This document shows positions 8,976 through 17,885 of a stretch of DNA of 64,000 nt, piece after piece. Location of the stretch: the NCBI RefSeq assembly GCF_001984155.1, contig NZ_MTQO01000048.1, positions 186,001 through 250,000 on the forward strand, given 5' to 3'. Origin of the DNA: Actinosynnema sp. ALI-1.44. GTDB lineage: Bacteria; Actinomycetota; Actinomycetes; Mycobacteriales; Pseudonocardiaceae. The notes beneath the pieces are model-generated. The model saw only the letters and a list, made by a program, of their open reading frames with translations. It was not told where the DNA came from and did not search any database. Numbering within the stretch: position 1 is the first letter of the stretch; each line of letters begins with the position of its first letter. The translations under genes were made by a program, and so were the position numbers.

Positions 8976-10187
8976 CTACACGCCGGAGGACTGGGAGCGC
9001 AGCCTGGCGAGCACCTGCTCGTCCGGCCACCGGAGCGTGCGGCGGCGGGGTGGTGTGGTCAGCGCTTCCTCCCATTCGCCGGTGAGCACGTCCGCCGCAG
9101 CCGACCACGGCACGCGGAACGGCTCGCTGTCGGCGGGGAACAGGATCTCGTCGGCGTACGGCAGCAGCGCGTCGTGCCCCTTGGGCCACGTGGTGAAGCT
9201 GCGCGCGGTCCCGTCCGGTCCGGTCTCGACCTCGTACGCGGTGACTTCGAGGTCCTCGCCTGCCTGCCGGAAGAGTTTCTCCATCCGGGTTCGCTGCTCG
9301 CGGTACTCGTATGTCTCGAGCGTCCGTTCCGCCAGGCGGACCGCCGCGTAGGACGGGTGGCCGCGGTCCGGCTTCCAGGCGACGATGTCACCGTCTTCGT
9401 CTGCTTTGTACGGTACGGGCGAGAGCCACCGGGGGTGGTCGGAGAAGATCTTCAGCCCCTCGTCGAGCACCCACTGCACGGCGGCGTTGTCGCGCTCGTC
9501 GGCGATCAGCATCATGTCCCGGGACGGCACGACCGCCACCGGCACGATCCCGACCTCGTCGCCGAGTCCGGCCAACCAGCCCGGCACCACGAGCCGCGAG
9601 GACTCGTAGGTGTCCTCACTGGCCACAGCGAGCACTCCGTTGTCCAACCGAGCCAGGTGTGTGCCCTCGACCATCAGGTTCTGCGCGCCGCGCTGGTACG
9701 CCTCGTCGAACGTGACACCCCACTCTTCGAGGCTGTCCGAGTTGACCAGGCTCATCCGGTGCTCGTGGTCGATCACGATCATCTCGACCAGGTGCCGCAT
9801 GGACGGGCGGCTGGCCACCGTGATCCCGCCGACCTGGCCCGCTTGCGCGTACGACGCCGTGCGCAGTACCGGCCGCAGGCGTGGCGCCGCGGCCTCCCAG
9901 CTCTCCGGTTCGTCCGGTTGGGAGAACATGGCGGCGACGAACTGCTGCACCGCCTCCTTGCGTTCCGCCTGCGAGAGGTGCCTGACTTCGGCGAACAGGT
10001 TGCCGAGGAAGATCGAGTGCGCGCCGGGCTCCCCCACCCTGCGCACGTCGATGCCGAACCCGTCCGTCCTGGTGATCTTCGCGATGCCCGGCAGCCGGTT
10101 GATGGTCGCCACGAAATCGTCGGTGAACTGCTCCTCGGGTGTGCGCCCCCGTCCGAACCCCCGCCTGATACGCCCCAGGAAACCCAT
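8976..10187 (-). CDS. DUF1444-like hypothetical protein
   Basis: A 403-residue soluble protein with no signal peptide or membrane helix. The N-terminal part (EEQFTDDFVATINRL..., then HSIFLGNLFAEV) and later stretches such as RDMMLIADERD and FSDHPRWLSPVP resemble the DUF1444/YtpQ family of unknown function. The actinobacterial protein is longer than the ~270-residue firmicute members. No catalytic motif is evident. The start is ATG 10187, with only a weak ribosome site. It is convergent with the phosphatase gene, with the repeat pair between them. Confidence 0.65.
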   Translation of the reverse strand: MGFLGRIRRGFGRGRTPEEQFTDDFVATINRLPGIAKITRTDGFGIDVRRVGEPGAHSIFLGNLFAEVRHLSQAERKEAVQQFVAAMFSQPDEPESWEAAAPRLRPVLRTASYAQAGQVGGITVASRPSMRHLVEMIVIDHEHRMSLVNSDSLEEWGVTFDEAYQRGAQNLMVEGTHLARLDNGVLAVASEDTYESSRLVVPGWLAGLGDEVGIVPVAVVPSRDMMLIADERDNAAVQWVLDEGLKIFSDHPRWLSPVPYKADEDGDIVAWKPDRGHPSYAAVRLAERTLETYEYREQRTRMEKLFRQAGEDLEVTAYEVETGPDGTARSFTTWPKGHDALLPYADEILFPADSEPFRVPWSAAADVLTGEWEEALTTPPRRRTLRWPDEQVLARLRSQSSGV

Positions 10188-10210
10188 ACAAAGAAGGTAT
10201 CCGACGTGGA

Positions 10211-10603
10211 CTAAGGGGTTTCCACCATCACGGTGGTCGCCTTCACCACAGCCACCGCGAGCGAGCCCGGTTCAAGACCAAGTTCCCGCACGGCCTCGGC
10301 GGACATCAGCGACACCACCCGATGTGGCCCACACTGCATTTCCACCTGTGCCATCACTTTGTCCACCGCGACGGACGTCACAAGGCCGACGAACCGGTTG
10401 CGCGCGGAACGGCCGATTCCGGACGGATCGGGCACTTCGTTGGCGTGCGCCCTGGCGAACTCGGCCAGTTCCGCGCCGTCGACGACCTTTCGGCCGGACG
10501 CGTCGAGGCTGGACGACAGCTCACCCGCGTCCACCCAGCGCCTGATGGTGTCGTCGCTCACGCCGAGCAGCTTGGCGGCCTCGGCGAACCTGAATCGGGG
10601 CAT
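10211..10603 (-). CDS. HTH-TOBE (molybdopterin/molybdate-binding type) regulator
   Basis: A 130-residue two-domain protein. Residues 1-50 form a MerR/excisionase-type helix-turn-helix (RFAEAAKLLGVSDDTIRRWVDAGEL). Residues ~65-130 form a TOBE/Mop domain (SARNRFVGLVTSVAVDKVMAQVEM, then EAVRELGLEPGS), the fold that binds molybdate or tungstate in ModE and Mop proteins. It is probably a molybdenum-responsive regulator or Mo store. It is translationally coupled to the upstream MarR gene (TGATG overlap). Three molybdenum-related loci lie within 42 kb (moaD, moaB-moaE, coxSLM). Confidence 0.82.
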   Translation of the reverse strand: MPRFRFAEAAKLLGVSDDTIRRWVDAGELSSSLDASGRKVVDGAELAEFARAHANEVPDPSGIGRSARNRFVGLVTSVAVDKVMAQVEMQCGPHRVVSLMSAEAVRELGLEPGSLAVAVVKATTVMVETP

Positions 10604-11094
10604 CAGCCATTGTCCAACCCGGCGAACGCCTCCTTGCGGAACCCTTCGATCGACACGCGCTGGAACCGCTCGATGAGCTCCCGTTCCTCCGGGGAGAACC
10701 GGGAAAGCACCTCTTTCATGTGATCAAGGGCTCCGGCGAACAGGTGCGCGAACTTGGCGTGGTCCACCTTCGTGACCTCGACGAGCACCTTGCGTCTGTC
10801 GTGGGGGTCACGCACGCGCCGTACGAACCCGTGCTTCTCCAGCCGGTCGATCACGCCGGTCACCGCGCCCGTCGACAATCCGGACATCTTGGCGATCTGG
10901 CCAGCGGTCAGGGGTTCGTCCACGCGCATCGCGATGTCGAGGCACTTGTAGTCGGTGGCCGACACACCCATCTGTTCGGCGATCCGGGAGTGGAACAGCA
11001 CGGTCAGGCCGCTCATCTCGCGGGCCATGTCGGCGAACCGCATCAGCTCGTCGGACGGCACCGGGTACGTGCCGCGCTCAGCCGAGGTTGACAT
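10603..11094 (-). CDS. MarR-family transcriptional regulator
   Basis: A 163-residue winged-helix repressor. The DNA-binding core runs about residues 50-115: LTAGQIAKMSGLSTGAVTGVIDRLEKHGFVRRVRDPHDRRKVLVEVT, where the DxRD/R wing typical of MarR is visible. It is divergent from a DHA2 efflux pump, with a perfect AACTAAG-N3-CTTAGTT palindrome between the two. It is therefore the likely repressor of the pump and of its own operon (inference). Its stop overlaps the ATG of the TOBE regulator, so both are made from one message. Confidence 0.92.
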   Translation of the reverse strand: MSTSAERGTYPVPSDELMRFADMAREMSGLTVLFHSRIAEQMGVSATDYKCLDIAMRVDEPLTAGQIAKMSGLSTGAVTGVIDRLEKHGFVRRVRDPHDRRKVLVEVTKVDHAKFAHLFAGALDHMKEVLSRFSPEERELIERFQRVSIEGFRKEAFAGLDNG

Positions 11095-11130
11095 GGCACA
11101 CCACTCCTCTTAGCCTCTAGTTATCTTACA

Positions 11131-11147
11131 AACTAAGAGACTTAGTT
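11131..11147. promoter_or_regulatory. MarR operator (perfect inverted repeat)
   Basis: AACTAAG at 11131-11137 and CTTAGTT at 11141-11147 form a perfect 7-3-7 palindrome. It lies in the 101-base gap between the divergent MarR and MFS genes. The gap is unusually A/T-rich for this genome, as expected for a bidirectional promoter. Confidence 0.75.
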
Positions 11148-11195
11148 CATAACAAGCTCTTACTCTTAAAGACATCATATCCGGAGGAAACACCC

Positions 11196-12644
11196 ATGAG
11201 CACCAGCGCGCTGGCCACGCCGCACTCCGAGACCGACGCCACCGGGCACCCACGCCGCCGGGTCGCACTGGCCGTGCTGATGATCGCCGGGTTCATGGAC
11301 CTGCTCGACACGACGATCGTCAACGTCGCACTGCCCGCGATCAGCAACAGCCTGCACACCGGGTCCGCCGCCACGCAGTGGGTCGCCGCCGGGTACACGC
11401 TCACCTTCGCGGTCGGCCTGATCACCGGCGGGCGGCTCGGCGACCTGTTCGGCCGAAAACGGATGTTCCTGCTCGGGATGGCGGCCTTCACCCTGTTCTC
11501 GCTGTTCTGCGGCATCGCGTGGACCGCCGAGGTGCTCGTCGGCGCACGCCTGCTGCAGGGCCTGTCCGCGGCGATCATGATCCCGCAGGTGCTGAGCACC
11601 ATGTACGCCACGTTCCCGCCGTCGGAACGGGCCGCGGCCGGCGGCCTCTTCGGCGGGATCGCCGGGTTCGCCTCCGTCGTCGGACCGCTCGCGTCCGGCC
11701 TGCTGCTCGAGCACGACCTGTGGGGCCTCGGCTGGCGCGCGATCTTCCTGGTGAACGTGCCGGTCGGCGTGATCACGCTCGTGCTCGCCGCCGCGGTGGT
11801 CCCGGAAACCCGCTCGTCGCACGCGATCAAGCCGGACCTGCGCGGCATGCTGCTGGTCTCGGCGGCGTTGGCGCTGGTCCTGGTGCCGCTCGTACAGGGC
11901 CGCGAGCTGGGCTGGCCACTGTGGACCTTCCTGTCCATGGCGGCGTCCCTGCCGGTGTTCGCACTGTTTATACATAGCTCCCGTGCGCGCGGCGGTTCGG
12001 CGCTCGTCCCGATGCGGCTGTTCCGGTCCCGCGGGTTCAGCGCGGGTACGGCCGTCGCCGCTTTGTTCTTCGCCGCGATGGCCGGGTTCTTCCTCCCCTA
12101 TGCGCTGACCCTGCAACTCGGACTCGGCTTCACGCCGATGGAAGCCGGGCTGACGTCACTGCCGTTCTCGCTCGGCGTGGTCCTGTCGGTCGTGCCCAGC
12201 AACACGCTCGTCATGCGGTTCGGCCGGTACGTCACGACCGTCGGCGCGCTCGTGATGGCCGCGGCGGTGGCCGTCCTGATCGTCAGGATGGACGTCGGGA
12301 TCGGGTTCTGGGGCCTGGCGCCGTGGCTGCTGCTCGGCGGGATCGGCATGGGCGCGGTGGTCGGGCCGATCTTCGCCATGGCCGGTGCGGAGATCGACGG
12401 CCGCGACGCGGGCGCGGCGTCCGGCACCATCAACGCCGCCGACCAACTCGGCAGCTCGGTAGGGATCGCGGTACTCGGCGTGGTGTTCTTCAACGCGCTG
12501 GGCGCGACGCCGGACGTCACCTCTTATATAGCGAGCTTCCGCAGCGCGACCTGGATCGCGGTCGGCACGCTCGTCGTGGTCGCGCTGTTGAGCGTGATGC
12601 TGCCGCGCAGGCTGACCGCCGAGCAGCTCAACCAGGCGCATTGA
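11196..12644 (+). CDS. MFS multidrug efflux transporter, DHA2 (EmrB/QacA) family
   Basis: Proton-driven drug exporter, 482 residues, with about 14 predicted membrane helices. Motif D1 of the 14-TM family is clear (MDLLDTTIVNVALPAI, about residues 35-50). Motif A follows (GGRLGDLFGRKRMF), and motif C is around GGLFGGIAGFASVVGPLASG. The ATG follows a strong CCGGAGGAAA site. It is divergent from a MarR-TOBE operon and its promoter overlaps the MarR palindrome, so induction by a small-molecule toxin is likely. It converges on the TetR gene with a 17-base overlap. Confidence 0.93.
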   Translation: MSTSALATPHSETDATGHPRRRVALAVLMIAGFMDLLDTTIVNVALPAISNSLHTGSAATQWVAAGYTLTFAVGLITGGRLGDLFGRKRMFLLGMAAFTLFSLFCGIAWTAEVLVGARLLQGLSAAIMIPQVLSTMYATFPPSERAAAGGLFGGIAGFASVVGPLASGLLLEHDLWGLGWRAIFLVNVPVGVITLVLAAAVVPETRSSHAIKPDLRGMLLVSAALALVLVPLVQGRELGWPLWTFLSMAASLPVFALFIHSSRARGGSALVPMRLFRSRGFSAGTAVAALFFAAMAGFFLPYALTLQLGLGFTPMEAGLTSLPFSLGVVLSVVPSNTLVMRFGRYVTTVGALVMAAAVAVLIVRMDVGIGFWGLAPWLLLGGIGMGAVVGPIFAMAGAEIDGRDAGAASGTINAADQLGSSVGIAVLGVVFFNALGATPDVTSYIASFRSATWIAVGTLVVVALLSVMLPRRLTAEQLNQAH

Positions 12645-13224
12645 ACAGACCGGACAACACGATGCCGAGCGAGTGCTCGACCTGAGCTCGTGCCTCGGTC
12701 GCGTCGTCGGCGTGCGCGATCACCATCACGGCCTCGACGAGAACACTGAACACGAACCGGGCGAGCACCTCGGAAGGCTCGTGTGCCAGCACGCCTTCCG
12801 AGGCCGCCTGCGTCATCAGGCTGTTGATCAGCTTCAGGCCGTGCTCCGACTCGATCGCGCGCCAGGTGTCCCAGCCGAGCACGGTCGGCGCGTCCAGCAG
12901 GGCGATCCGCACGACCTCGGGGCGTTCGCACACGTCGAGGAACGTCCGCAGGCTGATCGCCATCCGGGTCGCGGTGTCGTCGACCACCCCGATGGCGGCG
13001 TCGATCTCGTCGGACAGCTCGGTCTCGATCTGCTCGAACACCGCGCGGAACAGGCCCTGCTTGTCCTTGAAGTGGTGGTGCAGCGCGCCTCGGGTCAACC
13101 CGGCGGCCGCGACGATCTCGTCGGCGGCGACGTTCGCGTAGCCGCGCTCGGCGAACATCGGGCGCGCCGCCTTCATCAAAGCGGTCCTCGTCGCCCTCGA
13201 TCGGTCCTGCTGGGTTCGCGGCAT
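12628..13224 (-). CDS. TetR-family transcriptional regulator
   Basis: A 198-residue TetR-type repressor from ATG 13224. The helix-turn-helix is near the N-terminus (ALMKAARPMFAERGY, then VAADEIVAAAGLTRGALHHHFKDKQGLF). The C-terminal domain is helical, with a typical TetR_C pattern. It is the second gene of an operon led by the alpha/beta hydrolase (5-base gap). The AcrR-like palindrome before that hydrolase is its probable operator. An in-frame start at 13395 would run back into the hydrolase gene and is rejected. Confidence 0.9.
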   Translation of the reverse strand: MPRTQQDRSRATRTALMKAARPMFAERGYANVAADEIVAAAGLTRGALHHHFKDKQGLFRAVFEQIETELSDEIDAAIGVVDDTATRMAISLRTFLDVCERPEVVRIALLDAPTVLGWDTWRAIESEHGLKLINSLMTQAASEGVLAHEPSEVLARFVFSVLVEAVMVIAHADDATEARAQVEHSLGIVLSGLFNAPG

Positions 13225-13229
13225 ACCGC

Positions 13230-14069
13230 CTAGTTTGCCCTGACGAACTTCACGATCAGCTCGGCCAGTTCGTCGGGCCGGTCCTCGGGGACGAGCGTCA
13301 GGGTGTCCGGTATTTCCGTCACTGTCGCATTGGGCAGGATCCCGGCGAGCCGGTGGGCGAGCTCCACCGGGAAGATCCGGTCCTCCTTCGCCCACGCCAG
13401 CAGCACCGGCTTGGCGAAGGAACCGATTTTCCGCGCCGCGTCAAGAGTGTGTCGATTGTGGATGGTCCGGACGAAGCGGGTCAGGTCGGCGCGCACGGCC
13501 GGACTGGTCCGGCTCGGCAGCAGATAGGAGTCGACGACGTCCTGCGGGACAGGGCGTTTCGTCAGCAGCCCGAAGCCGACCGGCGAGCGCTGAATCACCC
13601 GCGAGCGCAGGACGTTGGCCAGCGCCCAGCCGAAGCCCGGCACGCGCGCGAGCTTCGGCAACGACGTGAACGGCTGCGGGAGGAAGTGCTCGAAGCAGTC
13701 CGACGGGGTGAACACGGCCCGGCCGACACGGACCGGATTCCTTGCCAGCACAAGCTGAACGAGCGCGCCACCGGTGTCGTTGGCGACGAGCGTGACGTCC
13801 CGCAAGTCCAAATTGTTCAGGAACTCGGCGATCAGGTCGGCGACGCCCGGCGGCGTCAGGTCGGCCCCCGGCACCGGTCGCGTGTGCCCACCGAGCGGCC
13901 AATCCGGCGCTATGCAACGGTTTCCCGCCTCGGCGACGAGCGGCGCGACCTTGCGCCACAGATTCGAGTTCACCAGCAGGCCGTGCACGAACACAACCGG
14001 TGACCCCTCGCCACACTCTCGGTAGTCAACGGTCGCCCGGCTCAGTCGGGCCACTTTGCGGATCCCCAT
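13230..14069 (-). CDS. Alpha/beta-fold hydrolase with Asp at the nucleophile position
   Basis: A 279-residue alpha/beta hydrolase. The oxyanion-side motif is VFVHGLLVNSNLW (about 26-38). The nucleophile elbow reads LVANDTGGALVQ (about residues 93-104), so the usual GxSxG serine is replaced by Asp, as in haloalkane and fluoroacetate dehalogenases. Candidate partners are the late acidic residue in LLAWAKEDRIFP and a C-terminal His, but no clear HG motif follows, so activity is uncertain. It may be a hydrolase or dehalogenase for a xenobiotic or antibiotic; its TetR partner follows immediately. The start at ATG 14069 lies 12 bases from a TetR-type operator. Confidence 0.82.
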   Translation of the reverse strand: MGIRKVARLSRATVDYRECGEGSPVVFVHGLLVNSNLWRKVAPLVAEAGNRCIAPDWPLGGHTRPVPGADLTPPGVADLIAEFLNNLDLRDVTLVANDTGGALVQLVLARNPVRVGRAVFTPSDCFEHFLPQPFTSLPKLARVPGFGWALANVLRSRVIQRSPVGFGLLTKRPVPQDVVDSYLLPSRTSPAVRADLTRFVRTIHNRHTLDAARKIGSFAKPVLLAWAKEDRIFPVELAHRLAGILPNATVTEIPDTLTLVPEDRPDELAELIVKFVRAN

Positions 14070-14081
14070 AGACCGATAAAA

Positions 14082-14102
14082 ACATACATTCGGTATGTAT
14101 GT
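14082..14102. promoter_or_regulatory. AcrR/TetR-type operator
   Basis: ACATACAT (14082-14089), spacer TCGGT, ATGTATGT (14095-14102): a perfect 8-5-8 inverted repeat. It resembles the E. coli AcrR operator in its ACATACAT/ATGTATGT arms. It sits directly upstream of the hydrolase-TetR operon and 25 bases before moaD on the other strand, so it could affect both. Confidence 0.75.
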
Positions 14103-14126
14103 CTATCCGAGACTAGAATCACGCGA

Positions 14127-14390
14127 GTGAGTGACAAGGTCACAATCCAGGTCCGGTACTTCGCAGGCGCTCGCGCCGCAGCCGGGATCCAGGAGGAGAA
14201 CATCGCCCTCCCAGCGGGCGCGACCGTGGCAGACGCCGCCCGAGCCGTCTCCGAACGGCACGGCGAGAAGCTCAGCGGCGTGCTGACCGCGTGCAGCTTC
14301 CTGCTCGACGGGATCGCGGTCCGGTCGCCCGCGACACGGCTGTCGGACGGGACCCAGCTGGACGTCCTCCCGCCGTTCGCAGGGGGCTAA
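14127..14390 (+). CDS. moaD: MoaD/ThiS-family sulfur carrier protein
   Basis: An 87-residue ubiquitin-like protein that ends in the required Gly-Gly (PPFAGG). The C-terminal Gly is adenylated by MoeB/MoeZ and loaded as thiocarboxylate for molybdopterin synthase. The beta-grasp pattern VTIQVRYFAGARAAAG and LLDGIAV fits MoaD better than ThiS. The start is GTG 14127. Its partner MoaE is encoded 1.4 kb downstream, fused to MoaB on the opposite strand. ThiS-type function cannot be excluded, but this context favours MoCo synthesis. Confidence 0.85.
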   Translation: MSDKVTIQVRYFAGARAAAGIQEENIALPAGATVADAARAVSERHGEKLSGVLTACSFLLDGIAVRSPATRLSDGTQLDVLPPFAGG

Positions 14391-14537
14391 ACGGGCGTTC
14401 ACGAACAGCCCAACCGGGCTGCGACACGCGAGACACAGGTCTCACTTAGAGTGAAAAATCTCGACAAGGAAACGAACCGATAACGGCGCCCCTAGCTGGG
14501 GATATATGACTCATCGCGGGGGGTGTCATGACGTTAC

Positions 14538-14553
14538 TGTGACCTAGGTCACG
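14538..14553. promoter_or_regulatory. CRP-like binding site upstream of rpf
   Basis: TGTGACCTAGGTCACG matches the CRP consensus TGTGA-N6-TCACA at all but the last base. Its core GTGACCTAGGTCAC (14539-14552) is a perfect palindrome. rpfA genes of Mycobacterium and Streptomyces are known Crp/cAMP targets, so this is a likely Crp site; the exact promoter is not resolved. Confidence 0.7.
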
Positions 14554-14635
14554 CCCAGATAAATTTCCGATCTCGGTTCTGGTTACGTACGGTCGCTCTC
14601 GGGTTGGACCCGACCAACCCGCTAGACCTGAGAGC

Positions 14636-15416
<781 letters not shown>

Positions 15417-15432
15417 CCTTGGTGAGCTGAGC

Positions 15433-15472
15433 GAAGCCCGGAATCCGGTGACACGACCGGATTCCGGGCTTC
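15433..15472 (+). terminator. Rho-independent terminator of rpf
   Basis: A perfect 17-bp stem (15433-15449 with 15456-15472) with a 6-base loop, followed by AGCCTTT, 17 bases after the rpf stop. Confidence 0.85.
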
Positions 15473-15494
15473 AGCCTTTCCCAGCTCAGCCCTC

Positions 15495-15535
15495 GTGAGT
15501 GGGTTGGCCGGGTTCTGACCCGGCCAAACACTCAC
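15495..15535 (-). terminator. Terminator of the moaB-moaE gene
   Basis: Stem GTGAGTG...CACTCAC enclosing TTGGCCGGGT (15504-15513) and ACCCGGCCAA (15518-15527), with a 4-base loop. It lies 7 bases beyond the stop of the minus-strand moaB-moaE gene. No U-tract is obvious. Confidence 0.65.
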
Positions 15536-15541
15536 CAGGTT

Positions 15542-16468
15542 TCACGGGCAGTTGACCCACTCGTCGGTGCCGTCGGCGAAGGTCTGGTGCTTCCAGATCG
15601 GCAGCTGCCGTTTCACCTCGTCGACCAGGTCCGAGCAGGCCGCGAACGCCTCTGCCCGGTGTTCCGCCGAGACCGCGCAGGCCAGCGCCACGTCGCCGAT
15701 CGCAAGATCGCCGATCCGGTGGCTGACCGCGATCCCCCGCAGGCCCGGCCGGGACGACGCGATCTCCAAGGCGACCCGTTCGATGACCTCCGCCGCGCTC
15801 GGGTGCCCGCTGTAGGACAAGTCCCGGACCGTCTTGTTGCGGTCGTGGTCGCGGACCACGCCGCCGAAGGTCACCACCGCTCCCGCCGCCCGGTCGGCGA
15901 CGATCTCGCCGTGTTCCTCGACCGACAGGGGCGACTCGGTCACCACCGCCCGGAGGACCTTCGCCGGGGCGATCTGGCCGGTCTGCCTGGCGTGGTCACC
16001 GCCGCCCAACTGGTCCACCGCGTGGTCGAGCACACCTTCCAGCACACCGAGGCCGTCTCGCACGCCACCGGTCGACCCCGGCAAGTTCACCACCAACGTC
16101 GACCCGGCCACCCCCGCCAGGCCACGCGACAGCGCGGCCGTGGGAACCTCGGGCAGGCCGGCGGCCCGCACGGCGTCCGCCAGGCCGGGGATCTCGTAGT
16201 CCAGCACGGACGAGGTGGCCTCAGGCGTGCGGTCGGTCGGTGTGATGCCTGTGCCGCCGGTCGTGATGACGACGTTCACGCCCGTGGCGACGGCCTCGCG
16301 GAGCGCCGCGGCCACCGGCCCGCCGTCGGGGACGACCACCGGCGCAGGCACGTCGTAGCCACGAACCCGCAGCCAGTCGACGATGATCGGGCCCGTCCGG
16401 TCCTCGTAGACACCGGCCGCCGCCCGGTTCGACGCCGTGATCACCCGCGCCGTGTTGGTCATCGGCAC
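15542..16468 (-). CDS. MoaB/MogA-MoaE fusion, molybdenum cofactor biosynthesis
   Basis: A 308-residue fusion. Residues ~5-155 are a MoaB/MogA domain: TTGGTGI at 69-75 and LPGSTGG near 129-135, the adenylylation and molybdopterin-binding loops. Residues ~168-308 are MoaE, the large subunit of molybdopterin synthase: GAVVTFGGVVRDHD, SYSGHPSAAEV (usually LEYE in free MoaE), SHRIGDLAIGD, and the catalytic-Lys region PIWKHQTF near the end. It would insert sulfur into precursor Z and activate the product for metal insertion. The sulfur carrier MoaD is encoded nearby. Its start is 2 bases from the end of the malic enzyme gene, so it lies in the same operon. Confidence 0.92.
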   Translation of the reverse strand: MPMTNTARVITASNRAAAGVYEDRTGPIIVDWLRVRGYDVPAPVVVPDGGPVAAALREAVATGVNVVITTGGTGITPTDRTPEATSSVLDYEIPGLADAVRAAGLPEVPTAALSRGLAGVAGSTLVVNLPGSTGGVRDGLGVLEGVLDHAVDQLGGGDHARQTGQIAPAKVLRAVVTESPLSVEEHGEIVADRAAGAVVTFGGVVRDHDRNKTVRDLSYSGHPSAAEVIERVALEIASSRPGLRGIAVSHRIGDLAIGDVALACAVSAEHRAEAFAACSDLVDEVKRQLPIWKHQTFADGTDEWVNCP

Positions 16469-16469
16469 A

Positions 16470-17858
16470 TCAGTCCTTACTGGTCGCGGCCTTCTTCACG
16501 GCTTCGGCCACCGCAGGGGCGACCGCCGCGTCGAACACGCTGGGCACGATGAACGACGCGTTGATCCGGTCGCCGTCGGCCACGTCGGCGATCGCGTCGG
16601 CCGCCGCCAGCAGCATCGAGTCCGTGATCGTGTGCGCCTGCGCGTCGAGCAGGCCGCGGAACACGCCGGGGAACGCGAGGACGTTGTTGATCTGGTTGGG
16701 GTAGTCGCTGCGGCCGGTCGCGACGATCGCCGCGTGCTGCTGCGCCTCCAGCGGGTCGATCTCCGGGTCCGGGTTGGCCAGCGCGAAGATGACCGGGTCC
16801 TTCGCCATCGTCTTGACCTGCTCGGCACCGAACAGGTTCGGCGCGGAGACGCCGATGAACACGTCCGCACCGACCAGCGCGTCGTGCAGCCTGCCGGACA
16901 CGCCGTCCTTGTTGGTGTTCGCCGCGATCTGCTCGAGGTTCGAGTCCAGGTCGCCGCGGCCGGAGTGCACGATGCCGTTGATGTCGACCGCGATGATGTC
17001 CTTGGGCTTGCGGTGCAGCAGCAGGCGGATGATCGCCGACCCGGCCGCGCCGACGCCGCAGACCACGATCTTGCAGTCCTCGAGCGGCTTGTCGACGACC
17101 TTCAGCGCGTTGCGCAGCGCGGCGACGACCACGATCGCGGTGCCGTGCTGGTCGTCGTGGAAGACCGGGATGTCCAGCTTCTCGCGCAGCCGCGCCTCGA
17201 TCTCGAAGCACCTCGGCGCCGCGATGTCCTCGAGGTTGATGCCCGCGTACGCCGGGGCGATCAGCTCGACGGTCCGGATGATCTCGTCGGTGTCCTGCGT
17301 GTCCAGGACGATCGGCCACGCGTCCACATCCGCGAACTTCTTGAACAGCACCGCCTTGCCCTCCATCACCGGGAGGGACGCGGCCGGGCCGATGTTGCCG
17401 AGACCCAGCACGGCCGAGCCGTCGGTGACGACCGCGACCGTGTTGCGCTTGATGGTCAGGCGCCTGGCGTCCTCGGGGTTGGCCGCGATCGCCTGGCAGA
17501 CCCGCGCGACACCGGGGGTGTAGGCGCGGGAGAGGTCGTCACGGTTGCGCAGCGCGACTTTGGAGTGCACCTCGAGCTTGCCGCCGAGGTGGATCAGGAA
17601 GGTTCGGTCCGAGACCTTGCGCACCGCGACGCCCGGCAGTTCCCCCAGGGCGGCGGTGATCTCGTTGGCGTGCTCGGCGGACGTCGCGTTGCACGTGATG
17701 TCGACGACCACTCGGTCGGCGTGCGACTCGACGACGTCGAACGCCGTGATGACGCCACCGACCCGGCCGACTGCCGAGGTCAGGTCGCCAGCGGCGCTCG
17801 CCGACGGTGGGGCCTCGACCCGGATGGTGATCGAATAACCAGGACCGGGTACTGGCAT
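16470..17858 (-). CDS. NAD(P)-dependent malic enzyme with N-terminal ACT domain
   Basis: Oxidative decarboxylation of malate to pyruvate. 462 residues: an ACT-type regulatory domain at ~5-85 (YSITIRVEAPP...GVITAFDVVES), then the malic enzyme core. Core features include SRAYTPGVARVC with catalytic Tyr, VVTDGSAVLGLGNIG, VMEGKAVLFKKF with the Lys, and NLEDIAAPRCFEIE and HDDQHGTAIV with the metal ligands. The NAD-binding CGVGAAGSAI loop follows. Length and motif order match short prokaryotic malic enzymes; the ACT domain suggests amino-acid or other allosteric control. It is the first gene before moaB-moaE on the same strand. Confidence 0.93.
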   Translation of the reverse strand: MPVPGPGYSITIRVEAPPSASAAGDLTSAVGRVGGVITAFDVVESHADRVVVDITCNATSAEHANEITAALGELPGVAVRKVSDRTFLIHLGGKLEVHSKVALRNRDDLSRAYTPGVARVCQAIAANPEDARRLTIKRNTVAVVTDGSAVLGLGNIGPAASLPVMEGKAVLFKKFADVDAWPIVLDTQDTDEIIRTVELIAPAYAGINLEDIAAPRCFEIEARLREKLDIPVFHDDQHGTAIVVVAALRNALKVVDKPLEDCKIVVCGVGAAGSAIIRLLLHRKPKDIIAVDINGIVHSGRGDLDSNLEQIAANTNKDGVSGRLHDALVGADVFIGVSAPNLFGAEQVKTMAKDPVIFALANPDPEIDPLEAQQHAAIVATGRSDYPNQINNVLAFPGVFRGLLDAQAHTITDSMLLAAADAIADVADGDRINASFIVPSVFDAAVAPAVAEAVKKAATSKD

Positions 17859-17885
17859 TTCTCTAGCTCCCCGCGAATGAACGAT

